From Hydrogenophaga crocea (GTDB lineage Bacteria; Pseudomonadota; Gammaproteobacteria; Burkholderiales; Burkholderiaceae_C): a stretch of DNA of 64,000 nucleotides. Shown here piece after piece: positions 52,545 to 60,180 of the stretch. The notes beneath the pieces were generated by a model that saw only the letters and a program-made list of their open reading frames with translations, was not told where the DNA came from and searched no databases. Positions within the stretch are counted from its first letter, which is position 1. Each line of letters begins with the position of its first letter. Both the position numbers and the translations under genes were made by a program. The stretch spans positions 558,001-622,000 of the forward strand of contig NZ_CP049989.1 of NCBI RefSeq assembly GCF_011388215.1, written 5' to 3'.

Positions 52545-53515
52545 ACTTGCCCTCGGCCCTGCGCCGCAGCGCGCCCTGGCTGGTCGCGGCCGTGGTGCTC
52601 GGGCTGGTGGCGGTGCAGGCGCGCGAGGTGGACTGGCCCCAGGTGCGCGGCGCCTTGAGGCAGCTGCCGCTGCCCACGATCGGCCTGTCGGTGCTGATCG
52701 CCGCCGCCGCGCATGCGGTCTATGCGGCCTTCGACCTCGTGGGCCGCGCGCTCACCGAGCCGCGCATCGGCCGCTGGCGCACCTGGGGCATCGCGGCCAT
52801 CGTCTATGCCTTCAACCTCAACCTGGGCGCGCTCATCGGCGGCCTGGGCATGCGGCTGCGGCTCTACACGCGCTGGGGCCTGCCGCCGGCCACGGTGGCG
52901 CAGATCGCGGGCCACTGCGTGCTCACCAACTGGGTCGGCTGGTGCTGGGTGGCGGGGCTGGTGCTGCTGCTGGCGCCGCCGTCCTTGTCGGCGGGCTGGG
53001 CCCCGGGCCCGCAGGCGCTGCGCGCGGCAGGGGCCGGTGTGCTGCTGCTGGCCCTGGCCTACCAGGCCGTGTGCAGCGTTTCGCGCCGCAAGACCCTGCA
53101 ATGGCGCCGCCACACGCTGGAGCGTGCGGGCCCGCGGCTGGCCCTGCTGCAGGCGGCGGCGGGCGCGGTCAACTGGCTGCTCATGGCCCTGAGCCTGTGG
53201 AACCTGCTGCAAGGGCGGGGGGGCTTTGCGGTGGCGCTGGGCGCGATCGTGCTCGCTGCGGTGGCGGGCATTCTGGTGCGCGTGCCGGGCAGCGTGGGCG
53301 TGTTCGAGACCGTGGTGGTGACCGCGATCGCGGGCGCCGTGCCCACGCACGAGGCGCTCGCCGCGGTGCTCGCGTTCCGCGCCGTGCACTACCTGCTGCC
53401 GCTGGCGCTGGCCTTGCCGGCGTACGGGCTCATCGAATGGGCGGGCAAAGACCCCAAGCGCGGGACGAACAAAAGATGCAAAGAACAAGATACAAAAAGA
53501 AGGCGATTTGCATAA
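52541..53515 (+). CDS. ybhN: YbhN-like integral membrane protein (UPF0104/LPG synthase TM family)
   Basis: A 324-residue protein with about eight membrane segments; FNLNLGALIGGLGMRLRLYT and VRVPGSVGVFETVVVTAIAG are the conserved UPF0104 blocks. Family function is likely lipid flipping or amino-acid-lipid transfer; YbhN and ClsB work together in cardiolipin metabolism by context. The last 20 residues (KRGTNKRCKEQDTKRRRFA) are lysine-rich and coded by AT-rich DNA unlike the rest, suggesting the original 3' end was replaced by foreign DNA. Confidence 0.87.
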   Translation: MNLPSALRRSAPWLVAAVVLGLVAVQAREVDWPQVRGALRQLPLPTIGLSVLIAAAAHAVYAAFDLVGRALTEPRIGRWRTWGIAAIVYAFNLNLGALIGGLGMRLRLYTRWGLPPATVAQIAGHCVLTNWVGWCWVAGLVLLLAPPSLSAGWAPGPQALRAAGAGVLLLALAYQAVCSVSRRKTLQWRRHTLERAGPRLALLQAAAGAVNWLLMALSLWNLLQGRGGFAVALGAIVLAAVAGILVRVPGSVGVFETVVVTAIAGAVPTHEALAAVLAFRAVHYLLPLALALPAYGLIEWAGKDPKRGTNKRCKEQDTKRRRFA

Positions 53516-53521
53516 AATGCA
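53509..53521. promoter_or_regulatory. Inverted repeat and -10-like box at the toxin-antitoxin junction
   Basis: TGCAT at 53509-53513 and ATGCA at 53517-53521 pair across AAA, and the repeat lies within TAAAAT (53513-53518), a good -10-like hexamer. It stands at the start of the HTH gene and at the end of ybhN. It could be the operator through which the HTH protein represses its own module. The -35 box is unclear. Confidence 0.35.
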
Positions 53522-53525
53522 TTGC

Positions 53526-54044
53526 ATGCCGAGCTATCCCGCCGTTTCCGATGAAAGCGCTTCGCTGCTGAAGGAGCTCGGGGCCCGCCTGCGCCTGGCG
53601 CGCAAACGGCGGGGCTGGAGTGCCGAGGCACTCGCGCAGCGGGCGGGCATCACGCGCGTCACGCTGAGCCGGCTCGAAGTGGGGGAGCCGGCGGCCACGA
53701 GCCTGGGCACGCTGGCGAGGGTGATGGGCGCGCTGGGCATGGCCGGTGACCTTGCACTGCTGGCGCGGGACGACCGTGTCGGGCACGACAGGCGCGATGC
53801 GCTTTTGCTGGCGCCTCGCAAGCCCGCCCTGCCCAGGCGCATCTCGCTCAAACGCCTGCCGCACCTGCGCTCGGTGGCCGCATGGCATCTGCCCGATCCG
53901 GACACCCGGCTCAGCCCCGAGGAAGTGCTGAGCCTGTACGAACGCAATTGGCGCCACATCGAACCCGCAAAGATCGTGGGCGAGGAAGCAGCCTTGTTGC
54001 GCAAGCTCACGAGCACCATTGGCAAGGGGGTGTTGCTTGTTTGA
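53526..54044 (+). CDS. XRE-family HTH regulator (putative antitoxin of AbiEii module)
   Basis: A 172-residue protein. The XRE helix-turn-helix is LGARLRLARKRRGWSAEALA plus QRAGITRVTLSRLEVGEPAA (residues about 15-55), followed by a C-terminal region of about 100 residues ending NWRHIEPAKIVGEEAALLRK. The C-terminal part probably contacts the partner. Starts at ATG 53526, ATG 53517 or TTG 53508 are all open; none has a clean ribosome site. It overlaps the AbiEii toxin by eight bases. It does not resemble AbiEi, so it is a different antitoxin. Confidence 0.75.
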   Translation: MPSYPAVSDESASLLKELGARLRLARKRRGWSAEALAQRAGITRVTLSRLEVGEPAATSLGTLARVMGALGMAGDLALLARDDRVGHDRRDALLLAPRKPALPRRISLKRLPHLRSVAAWHLPDPDTRLSPEEVLSLYERNWRHIEPAKIVGEEAALLRKLTSTIGKGVLLV

Positions 54045-54726
54045 ACGCGAACACCACCGGCGCATCGCCGCCCTGCTGGAAGCGATCGACGCGGCCTTTC
54101 TGCTCAAGCACCGTTGCTTCTTCGGCGGTGGAACGGCGATCGCTCTGTCGTGTGGCGAGTACCGGGAGTCGGTCGACATCGACTTCATGTGCGCGTCCAT
54201 CGACGGGTACCGGGGCCTGCGTGAAGCGGTGCGCGAGAAGGACCCGGGCTGGTTGTTCCAGCGGCCGGTGCAGCTGCGCCGCGAACCCCTCGTCGATCAG
54301 TACGGCATCCGCATGGCGGTGGCGGTCGACGAGGTACCGGTGAAGGTCGAGCTCGTGTTCGAGGCCCGCATCGCCTTCAAAGACCCCCTGCCTGAGGACC
54401 GCATCTGTGGTGTCTGGCGAATGGCCGCTGAAGATCTGGTGGCGTCCAAGCTCATGGCCAATGCCGATCGCTACGCCGATGATGCGGTGATGAGCCGCGA
54501 CCTCATTGACCTGGCGATGTTCCTGCCCGATGGTCTTGTGCCGGCGCCGGGCGTGGAGAAGGCGCGTCGCGCCTATGGGGGCGCGATCGACAAGGCCTTC
54601 ACCCGCGCCCGGCAGGGCTTGCTCGAGCGCGAGGGGCGGCTGCAGAAGTGCATGAAGGCCATGCACATGGTGGTGCCGGAGGCCACGCTGCGAACGCGGA
54701 TTGCCGCTCTGCACCTGGGCGCGTAG
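54037..54726 (+). CDS. AbiEii/AbiGii-type nucleotidyltransferase toxin
   Basis: A 229-residue protein with a nucleotidyltransferase fold. Motif GGGTAIALSCGEYRESVDID contains the G-G and D-x-D metal residues, and a C-terminal helical part (VMSRDLIDLAMFLPDGL) matches AbiEii-type toxins. These transfer nucleotides to tRNA or other targets and stop growth; several serve in phage defence (abortive infection). I chose a TTG start at 54037 because AGGGGG lies seven bases upstream, overlapping the HTH gene end. A TTG at 54019 is an alternative. Confidence 0.83.
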   Translation: MFEREHHRRIAALLEAIDAAFLLKHRCFFGGGTAIALSCGEYRESVDIDFMCASIDGYRGLREAVREKDPGWLFQRPVQLRREPLVDQYGIRMAVAVDEVPVKVELVFEARIAFKDPLPEDRICGVWRMAAEDLVASKLMANADRYADDAVMSRDLIDLAMFLPDGLVPAPGVEKARRAYGGAIDKAFTRARQGLLEREGRLQKCMKAMHMVVPEATLRTRIAALHLGA

Positions 54727-54738
54727 CGCCACTGGCAT

Positions 54739-55500
54739 TCAATCCGGCGTGGGCAGGTAAACCCACACCGCCACGCCGAAGCCGCTGCGCGCCTCGATCC
54801 ACAGCCGGCCGCCGTGGCGCTCGACCACACGCGCGGCCACGGCCAGGCCGCGCGCGGGTGCGTGGCCCGCTGGCCGCGCCGCGGTGCGCGGGAAGGGGTC
54901 GAGCAGGGTGTCGGGGTCGGCGCCCAGCAGGTCGCGCAAGCGGTCGTGCACGCACCAGGCCTGGCGTTCGGCGTCGTGGCGGATGTGCAGCGTGTGCGGC
55001 CGGTCGGCCGGCGCGTGCTCGGCCGCGTGCGCGAGCAGTTCACGCACGGCCAGGGTGAGCAACGGTGCCTGCGCATGCGGCCTGGGCAGCGGCTCGCAGA
55101 CCCATTGCAGGTGGGGGTGGGCCGGCGCGAGCCGCTGCTGCTCCGCAGCCATCAGGGCATCGAGGTCCACCGGCGCGCACGCGAGCTCGGCGTGGTGGGC
55201 CTGCACCAGTTCGAGCAGGCGCGTGATCATGTCGCCGAGCTGGGTCGCCGCGCTGGCAATGCGGTCCAGGCGCTCGCGGCTGTCCGGGCTCAGGCGGCTG
55301 TCGGGGTCGGCCGCGATCAGCGCCGCGAAGCCGTTGATGGCGCGCAGCGGCGGGCGCAGGTCGTGCGCCAGGGCCTGGCCGAGCTGGCGCCAGGGGTGGC
55401 GTGCCGGTGCGCCATCGGTGTCCGCCGGCGCGGGCGGCAATGCCTTGGCGGGCTCATCGCCGGGCCAGCGGGTGTTGCCAAAGTCGCGAGAAGACGCCAT
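54739..55500 (-). CDS. Histidine kinase-like protein with degenerate ATPase domain
   Basis: A 253-residue soluble protein. HisKA is clear: GQALAHDLRPPLRAINGFAA with the phosphoacceptor His (about residue 46). The ATP domain is eroded: the N box reads LLAHAAEHAPADR with no Asn, the G1 box D-x-G-x-G is replaced by VHDRLRDLL, and only the G2-like ARGLAVAARVVERHGGRLWI remains. It may dimerise and accept phosphate but probably cannot bind ATP normally. It is divergent from the LuxR-type regulator and could be its partner. Confidence 0.75.
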   Translation of the reverse strand: MASSRDFGNTRWPGDEPAKALPPAPADTDGAPARHPWRQLGQALAHDLRPPLRAINGFAALIAADPDSRLSPDSRERLDRIASAATQLGDMITRLLELVQAHHAELACAPVDLDALMAAEQQRLAPAHPHLQWVCEPLPRPHAQAPLLTLAVRELLAHAAEHAPADRPHTLHIRHDAERQAWCVHDRLRDLLGADPDTLLDPFPRTAARPAGHAPARGLAVAARVVERHGGRLWIEARSGFGVAVWVYLPTPD

Positions 55501-55673
55501 CGGGGTGTGCGGTTTGGCCGGTTTGGACGTGGCGGAAAGCCGGTGACACAGGGCGGCACCGGTGTGCCGCTAGCATGCTTGCAATTGGATACAGATGTCG
55601 TTTCCCACACCCGAACCGGCCAGTCTAGGCAGCGCCTGTGCGCCCGCCCAGTTCTGCGGCTGACCGTCTGCGA

Positions 55674-56663
55674 ATGAAGACCCTGCCTGATCCCGCGGCC
55701 GCCGCCGTCGCTGTGCCGACGGTCGAGGCCCTGACCCTCGCGCTCGACGCCGGCGTGGACCTGGGCGTGCGCTGGAACCCCGGCGAAAGCCTGCTGGCCG
55801 CCCGGTCCTGTCTGCCCTTCGATGGCGCCTGGTGGGGCCTGGGGAGCTGGCCGGCCGGCGGCCTGCCCTCGCTGTTCCTCACCAACACGGTGGACCTGCC
55901 GGCCGAACTCGTGCGCTGGTGGCACGACTGCGCCTTGCAGGACCGTGTGGCGCAGACCATCGTGGAGAACACCGGCGCGCCCATGGTCTGGACCGACCGC
56001 GACGCGCTGGCCGAGCCGGTGCGCGACTGGGCGCAGCGCTTCGGACTGGCGCAGGGCGTGATCGCCAGCCGCCTGGAGCCCATCACGGGCCAGGTGCTGT
56101 TCCTGGCCGCCTACCGCAGTGCCGCCACACCGGCGTTCGGTGCGGCCGACGCCGAACTGCTGGATGCGCTCGCGCGCCAGGCCGTGCTGCTGTGGCGTTC
56201 GGTGCGCTCGCAGATCGAGGCCATCGACCGCTCGATGGCGGTCGACCGGCTCGCGGTGGTCGACGCATCGGGGCGGCTGTCGTTCTGCGGCGTGCAGGCC
56301 GGGCAGTTGCTGGCCGAAGGCTGCACCGACCACGACGGCATGCGCTGGCCCCCCAGCCTGGGCGCCTGGCTCACCGACGACCCCGCGGGCATGCACCGGC
56401 GCAGCGGCCGGCTGGCCGGGCGCATCAAGCGCGTGCCCGGCGGCTGGTGGATCGAAGTCGGGGACGCGCGCAACGCCGCGGTGCTGCCGCAGCGCCTGCT
56501 GCGCGTGGCCGAGCTGTACGCGCGCGGCCTGTCGAGCAAGCAGATCTCGAAAGAGACCGGGCTGTCGGCGACCACGGTGCGCACCTACCTGCAGCAGGCC
56601 TACGGCATCCTGGGGGTGTCGAACAAGGTGTCGCTGGGCGACACCCTGGGCCGCGGCCGCTGA
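55674..56663 (+). CDS. LuxR-family transcriptional regulator
   Basis: A 329-residue protein. The C-terminal LuxR helix-turn-helix is LRVAELYARGLSSKQISKET and GLSATTVRTYLQQAYGILGV (about residues 275-320). The N-terminal 250 residues are a probable sensory domain with GAF/PAS-like character; they are not of the receiver type (no phosphoacceptor block). The signal is unknown. A GTG at 55638 would add 12 residues. It is divergent from the degenerate kinase, 173 bases away. Confidence 0.78.
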   Translation: MKTLPDPAAAAVAVPTVEALTLALDAGVDLGVRWNPGESLLAARSCLPFDGAWWGLGSWPAGGLPSLFLTNTVDLPAELVRWWHDCALQDRVAQTIVENTGAPMVWTDRDALAEPVRDWAQRFGLAQGVIASRLEPITGQVLFLAAYRSAATPAFGAADAELLDALARQAVLLWRSVRSQIEAIDRSMAVDRLAVVDASGRLSFCGVQAGQLLAEGCTDHDGMRWPPSLGAWLTDDPAGMHRRSGRLAGRIKRVPGGWWIEVGDARNAAVLPQRLLRVAELYARGLSSKQISKETGLSATTVRTYLQQAYGILGVSNKVSLGDTLGRGR

Positions 56664-56672
56664 GACCGGGTT

Positions 56673-57545
56673 TCAGGACGGCGCCACGAAGCGGCCCATG
56701 CGCTGGGCGTACACGCGCGTGAAGGTGGCGCCGAGCAGGAACACCTGCGCCGAGTAGTAGACCCACAGCAGCAGCACCACCACCGACGAGGCCGCGCCGA
56801 ACACCGAGGCCACGCCGCTGCGCCCGATGTAGATGCCGATCAGGGCCTTGCCCACCGTGAAGAGCAGGGCCGTGACGAAGGCGCCGAGCCACACGTCGCG
56901 CCAGGCCACGCGCACGCGCGGCATGCCCTTGTAGATCATCGCGAACACCGCGGTCACGAAGCCCAGGCTCAACACGAAGTTGATGCCATCGACGAGCGCG
57001 GCCCAGCCACCGAACCAGGGCGCCCACCACTTGCCGAACGCCGCGAGGCCTGCGCTCAGCACCAGAGAGACCATCAGCAGAAAACCCACGCCGAGCATGA
57101 GCCCGAGCGCGAGCAGGCGCACGCGCATGAAGCTCCACACGCCGCTGCCCGCGCGTTGCGGCGGCACGTGCCAGATGCGGTCGAGGGCGTGCTGCAGCTC
57201 GGCCAGCACGGTGGTGGCGCCGATGAGCAGCGTGCCCACGCCGATCACCGTGCCGAGCAGGCTTGCGGCGGGGCGGTTCACGCTCTCGAGCAGGTGGTTC
57301 ACGGTGCGCGCGCTGTCTTCGCCCACCAGCGCCGAGAGCTGCGCAACGATCTCGGCGCGCGCCGTGGCCTCGCTGAAGAACAGGCCCACCACCGAGGTGA
57401 CGATGAGCAGCAGCGGCGCGATCGAGAACACGGTGTAGTAGGCGAGCGCAGCGCCCATGCTCGAGGCGCGTTCGTCGATCCAGGCCTGCACGGTGTCGAT
57501 GAGCAGGGCCTTGAGGGTCGACCGGGCGGAGGGGGACGAAGCCAT
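56673..57545 (-). CDS. YihY/BrkB family inner-membrane protein
   Basis: A 290-residue protein with about six membrane segments. The family blocks are RASSMGAALAYYTVFSIAPL near the N-terminus and GTLLIGATTVLAELQHALDRIW and then LLLWVYYSAQVFLLGATFTR at the end. The family was once called tRNA-processing ribonuclease BN (now a misnomer) and probably transports ions or lipids. AGGAG lies six bases before the ATG at 57545. It is convergent with LuxR, nine bases apart. Confidence 0.9.
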   Translation of the reverse strand: MASSPSARSTLKALLIDTVQAWIDERASSMGAALAYYTVFSIAPLLLIVTSVVGLFFSEATARAEIVAQLSALVGEDSARTVNHLLESVNRPAASLLGTVIGVGTLLIGATTVLAELQHALDRIWHVPPQRAGSGVWSFMRVRLLALGLMLGVGFLLMVSLVLSAGLAAFGKWWAPWFGGWAALVDGINFVLSLGFVTAVFAMIYKGMPRVRVAWRDVWLGAFVTALLFTVGKALIGIYIGRSGVASVFGAASSVVVLLLWVYYSAQVFLLGATFTRVYAQRMGRFVAPS

Positions 57546-57593
57546 CGGCATCTCCTGTTGGGCCAGGGCAGGGAGCGCCCTTTTTACACCGGG

Positions 57594-57615
57594 GGGCAAG
57601 GCACGCGCCTTGCCC
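57594..57615. promoter_or_regulatory. Hairpin between brkB-like and KGG genes
   Basis: GGGCAAGGC at 57594-57602 pairs exactly with GCCTTGCCC at 57607-57615 around a four-base loop. A third copy of the GGGGCAAGG motif follows at 57622. It lies 66 bases before the KGG gene start in the divergent region, so it may be an operator or a 5' leader structure. Confidence 0.4.
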
Positions 57616-57680
57616 AAGACCGGGGCAAGGGCCGATTGGCCCATGCGATTCCTTCCCACCTCGACACCAGGAGAGACCCC

Positions 57681-58055
57681 ATGGCCACCAACCAAGGCAA
57701 CCAGAGCAACCAAGGCAACCAGGACAAGTCCTCGCAACGCGGCTTTGCGGGCATGGATCCGGAACGCCAGCGCGAGATCGCTGCCGAAGGCGGGCGCGCG
57801 GCCCATGCGAGCGGCAACGCGCACGAGTTCACCAGCGAAGAAGCGCGCGAGGCCGGCTCGAAGAGCCATGGCGGCCACGGCAGTGGCTCCAGCAGTGGCG
57901 GCAACAACAACAGTGGCGGCAGCAACAGCGGCGGCCAACGCGGCAGCGGCAGCGACAACGAACGCAGCGGTTCGTCCTCGTCATCGTCCATGCGCGGCGG
58001 CAGCAGCGAGCAGCACGCCGAAGCCGGCCGCCAGAGCCACAAGAACGATCGTTGA
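57681..58055 (+). CDS. KGG-repeat general stress protein
   Basis: A 124-residue hydrophilic protein. It has the KGG/con-10 blocks GFAGMDPERQREIAAEGGRA and SEEAREAGSKSHGGHG, followed by a long Ser/Gly/Asn-rich disordered stretch. KGG proteins accumulate in stress such as desiccation. AGGAGAG lies before the ATG and a strong terminator follows, so it is a single-gene unit. The Gly/Ser-rich part is longer than usual. Confidence 0.85.
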   Translation: MATNQGNQSNQGNQDKSSQRGFAGMDPERQREIAAEGGRAAHASGNAHEFTSEEAREAGSKSHGGHGSGSSSGGNNNSGGSNSGGQRGSGSDNERSGSSSSSSMRGGSSEQHAEAGRQSHKNDR

Positions 58056-58095
58056 GCGATCACCGCTGAGCGCGTTCTGCCCGACGCGCTCTTGG

Positions 58096-58126
58096 GCCCC
58101 GCTGGTGTCGCCAGCGGGGCATTTTT
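58096..58126 (+). terminator. Rho-independent terminator
   Basis: GCCCCGCTGG at 58096-58105 pairs with CCAGCGGGGC at 58111-58120 around TGTCG, followed by A and five T residues. It is the clearest intrinsic terminator in the window and ends the KGG gene transcript, 41 bases after its stop. It may also help end the convergent TetR transcript. Confidence 0.9.
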
Positions 58127-58136
58127 CATGGGCGCT

Positions 58137-58838
58137 TCACGCGGCCGGGTTGGCCAGGCCCGATTCGATGAAGCGCCGGTAGGTGCGCACAGTGGCGTTG
58201 GGCACGGTTCGCGCGCCCTTGCTCGCGGTGGTGAGGTGCGTGCGGTAGACGTAGTCGCGTGCCGCAATGAGCAGGTCGGCCAGCGTGGGCAGTTCGCTCT
58301 TGGCGTACTGGCGCAGTTCGCCGCGCGCCTTCATGCGCTTGAGGAAGTGGATGTAGCGCTCGTGCACCGCCGCGTGGTGGCGCGCCCAGGCGGTGGGCGC
58401 CTCGACCTCGGCCTCGTTGAGCAGGCGCCAGAACCAGGGGTTGTCAGAGAGGTACTCGAACACCGCGCGAAAGCCGATCTCTTCGGCTTCGAAGAAGCGC
58501 TCCTCGTTGCCGATGCGCTCGCGCACGTAGTCGAGCATCTGCAGGCCGAAGTGCGGCAGCAGCGTGTCGAACAGCGCCTGCCGCGAGGGGAAGTACAGGT
58601 AGAAGGTGCCGAGCGCGACGCCGCATGCGGCCGTGATCCGCTGGATCGAGGCGTCGCGGTAGCCGGTCTCGCCCACCACCTTGGCCGCTGCCATCAGGAA
58701 TTCTTCGCGCGTGCGCGCTGCGCGTTCGGCACGTGCCTGCAGCGAGGCCTCTGACAGTTTGCGCGGCTGGCGCGGCGCGCGCGCCGCGGGCCGCTTCGCG
58801 TCCGTTTCGGCGTTCGGGCGTGATCGCGATGTGCTCAT
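58137..58838 (-). CDS. TetR-family transcriptional repressor
   Basis: A 233-residue regulator. The DNA-binding domain (about residues 42-95) has AAAKVVGETGYRDASIQRIT and then AACGVALGTFYLYFPSRQAL, the TetR recognition helix. The C-terminal ligand domain is helical. It is divergent from the acyl-CoA dehydrogenase operon and is separated by the palindrome TGAACC-AC-GGTTCA, its likely operator. By analogy with FadR/PsrA-type TetR regulators it may sense an acyl-CoA; this is inferred. Confidence 0.88.
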   Translation of the reverse strand: MSTSRSRPNAETDAKRPAARAPRQPRKLSEASLQARAERAARTREEFLMAAAKVVGETGYRDASIQRITAACGVALGTFYLYFPSRQALFDTLLPHFGLQMLDYVRERIGNEERFFEAEEIGFRAVFEYLSDNPWFWRLLNEAEVEAPTAWARHHAAVHERYIHFLKRMKARGELRQYAKSELPTLADLLIAARDYVYRTHLTTASKGARTVPNATVRTYRRFIESGLANPAA

Positions 58839-58937
58839 GGGTGTCGATCCTAGGGCAGCACCGGCCCGCTGCGGTGGCGCACGCGCATTCGCGTTTCCCC
58901 TAGGTGCGCCGCAGCCGGTTCTGCAAATAATGAGTAA

Positions 58938-58951
58938 TGAACCACGGTTCA
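58938..58951. promoter_or_regulatory. Palindromic operator TGAACC-N2-GGTTCA
   Basis: TGAACC and GGTTCA are exact complements across AC. The site stands in the AT-rich divergent gap between TetR and the acyl-CoA dehydrogenase genes, 11 bases before the latter's ATG, and overlaps TATAAA at 58955-58960. A single TetR dimer or dimer pair here could block both promoters. Confidence 0.6.
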
Positions 58952-58962
58952 GTTTATAAACG

Positions 58963-60180
58963 ATGCAGAACCCAAACCCCCTCACCGCCGTCACACCGGC
59001 CGCCCAAGACCCGAGCGACCCCGAGGCCTTCCGGGCCGAGGTGCGGGCCTTTTGCGAACGCGAGTTGCCGGCGCGCGTGCGCGCCAAGGTGCAGGCCAAC
59101 CTGTACCTGGAGAAGCAGGACTACCTCGATTTCCTTCACGCGCTGATTCCGCGTGGCTGGGTCGCGGGGCACTGGCCGCGCGAGTGGGGCGGCCGCGGAT
59201 GGACGCCGCTGCAGCGCTTCATCTTCGAAGAGGAGAGCACGGCCTGCGGCGCTCCCTGGCTGATTCCTTTCGGCGTGAGCTACGTGGGGCCGGTCATCTT
59301 CACCTTCGGTTCGGCGTGGCAGAAGGCGCGCTTCCTGCCCCCCATCCTGTCGAGCACCGAGTGGTGGGCCCAGGGTTACAGCGAGCCCGGTGCGGGCAGC
59401 GACCTGGCCGCGCTCAAGACGCGTGCGGTGCGCGACGGCGACCACTACGTGGTCACGGGCCAGAAGATCTGGACCAGCTACGTGCAGTGGGCCGACTGGA
59501 TCTTCTGCCTGGTGCGCACCAGCGAAGGCACGCGCCGCCAGCAGGGCATCTCCTTTCTGCTGATCGACATGAAAACGCCCGGCATCACCGTGCGGCCCAT
59601 CCGCACCATGGACGGCTGCCACCACGTGAACGAGGTGTTCTTCGACGGTGTGCGCGTGCCGGTGCAGAACCTGGTGGGCGAAGAAGGGCAGGGCTGGACC
59701 TGCGCCAAGTTCCTGCTCAACAACGAGCGCGTGATCGCCGCCGAGACCGGCCGCTCGATGCGCCAGCTCGCCCACCTGCAGGCGCTGGTGGACGCCGAGC
59801 CCGCGCGGCCGGACGCCGGCGCGTTCCGCGAGCGCATTGCGCAACTGCGGCTCAAGCTGCACGCGCTGCGTGCCTACTGCCTGCAGGCCGCGCGCCACAT
59901 GGATCCGACCCAGCCCGCGGGCGCCGACGCCTCGCTCATGAAGATCCGCGGCTCCGAGCTGCAGCAGTCGATCGCCGAAGCCACGATCGACTGGCTCGGC
60001 CCTAACGCCGCGGTGTACGACCCCGCGCTGGTGCATGGCGACACGCCGCGCAGCGCGGTGGGCCCGCTGGCAGGGCCGGGCCTGGTGCGCGAGTACCTGC
60101 ACGGCCGCGCCGCCACCATCTACGGCGGCTCCAACGAAATCCAGCGCAACATCATTGCCAAGGCGGAGCTCGGACTGTGA
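58963..60180 (+). CDS. Acyl-CoA dehydrogenase, first of a pair
   Basis: A 405-residue FAD enzyme that introduces a double bond next to the CoA thioester. Blocks include WWAQGYSEPGAGSDLAALKT (substrate and FAD site), MDGCHHVNEVFFDGVRVP and the C-terminal IYGGSNEIQRNIIAKAELG. In many family members the catalytic base is Glu in YEGT; here it is G-G-S, so the base is elsewhere or donated by the partner. No ribosome site precedes the ATG at 58963 and TATAAA lies only 2 bases away, so a leaderless start is possible. It overlaps the second dehydrogenase by GTGA. Confidence 0.9.
   Translation: MQNPNPLTAVTPAAQDPSDPEAFRAEVRAFCERELPARVRAKVQANLYLEKQDYLDFLHALIPRGWVAGHWPREWGGRGWTPLQRFIFEEESTACGAPWLIPFGVSYVGPVIFTFGSAWQKARFLPPILSSTEWWAQGYSEPGAGSDLAALKTRAVRDGDHYVVTGQKIWTSYVQWADWIFCLVRTSEGTRRQQGISFLLIDMKTPGITVRPIRTMDGCHHVNEVFFDGVRVPVQNLVGEEGQGWTCAKFLLNNERVIAAETGRSMRQLAHLQALVDAEPARPDAGAFRERIAQLRLKLHALRAYCLQAARHMDPTQPAGADASLMKIRGSELQQSIAEATIDWLGPNAAVYDPALVHGDTPRSAVGPLAGPGLVREYLHGRAATIYGGSNEIQRNIIAKAELGL

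Noticed and set aside
56673..57545. Annotation of the BrkB-like gene as ribonuclease BN
   Set aside because: The old name came from a mis-assignment; the protein is a multi-pass membrane protein without nuclease residues.
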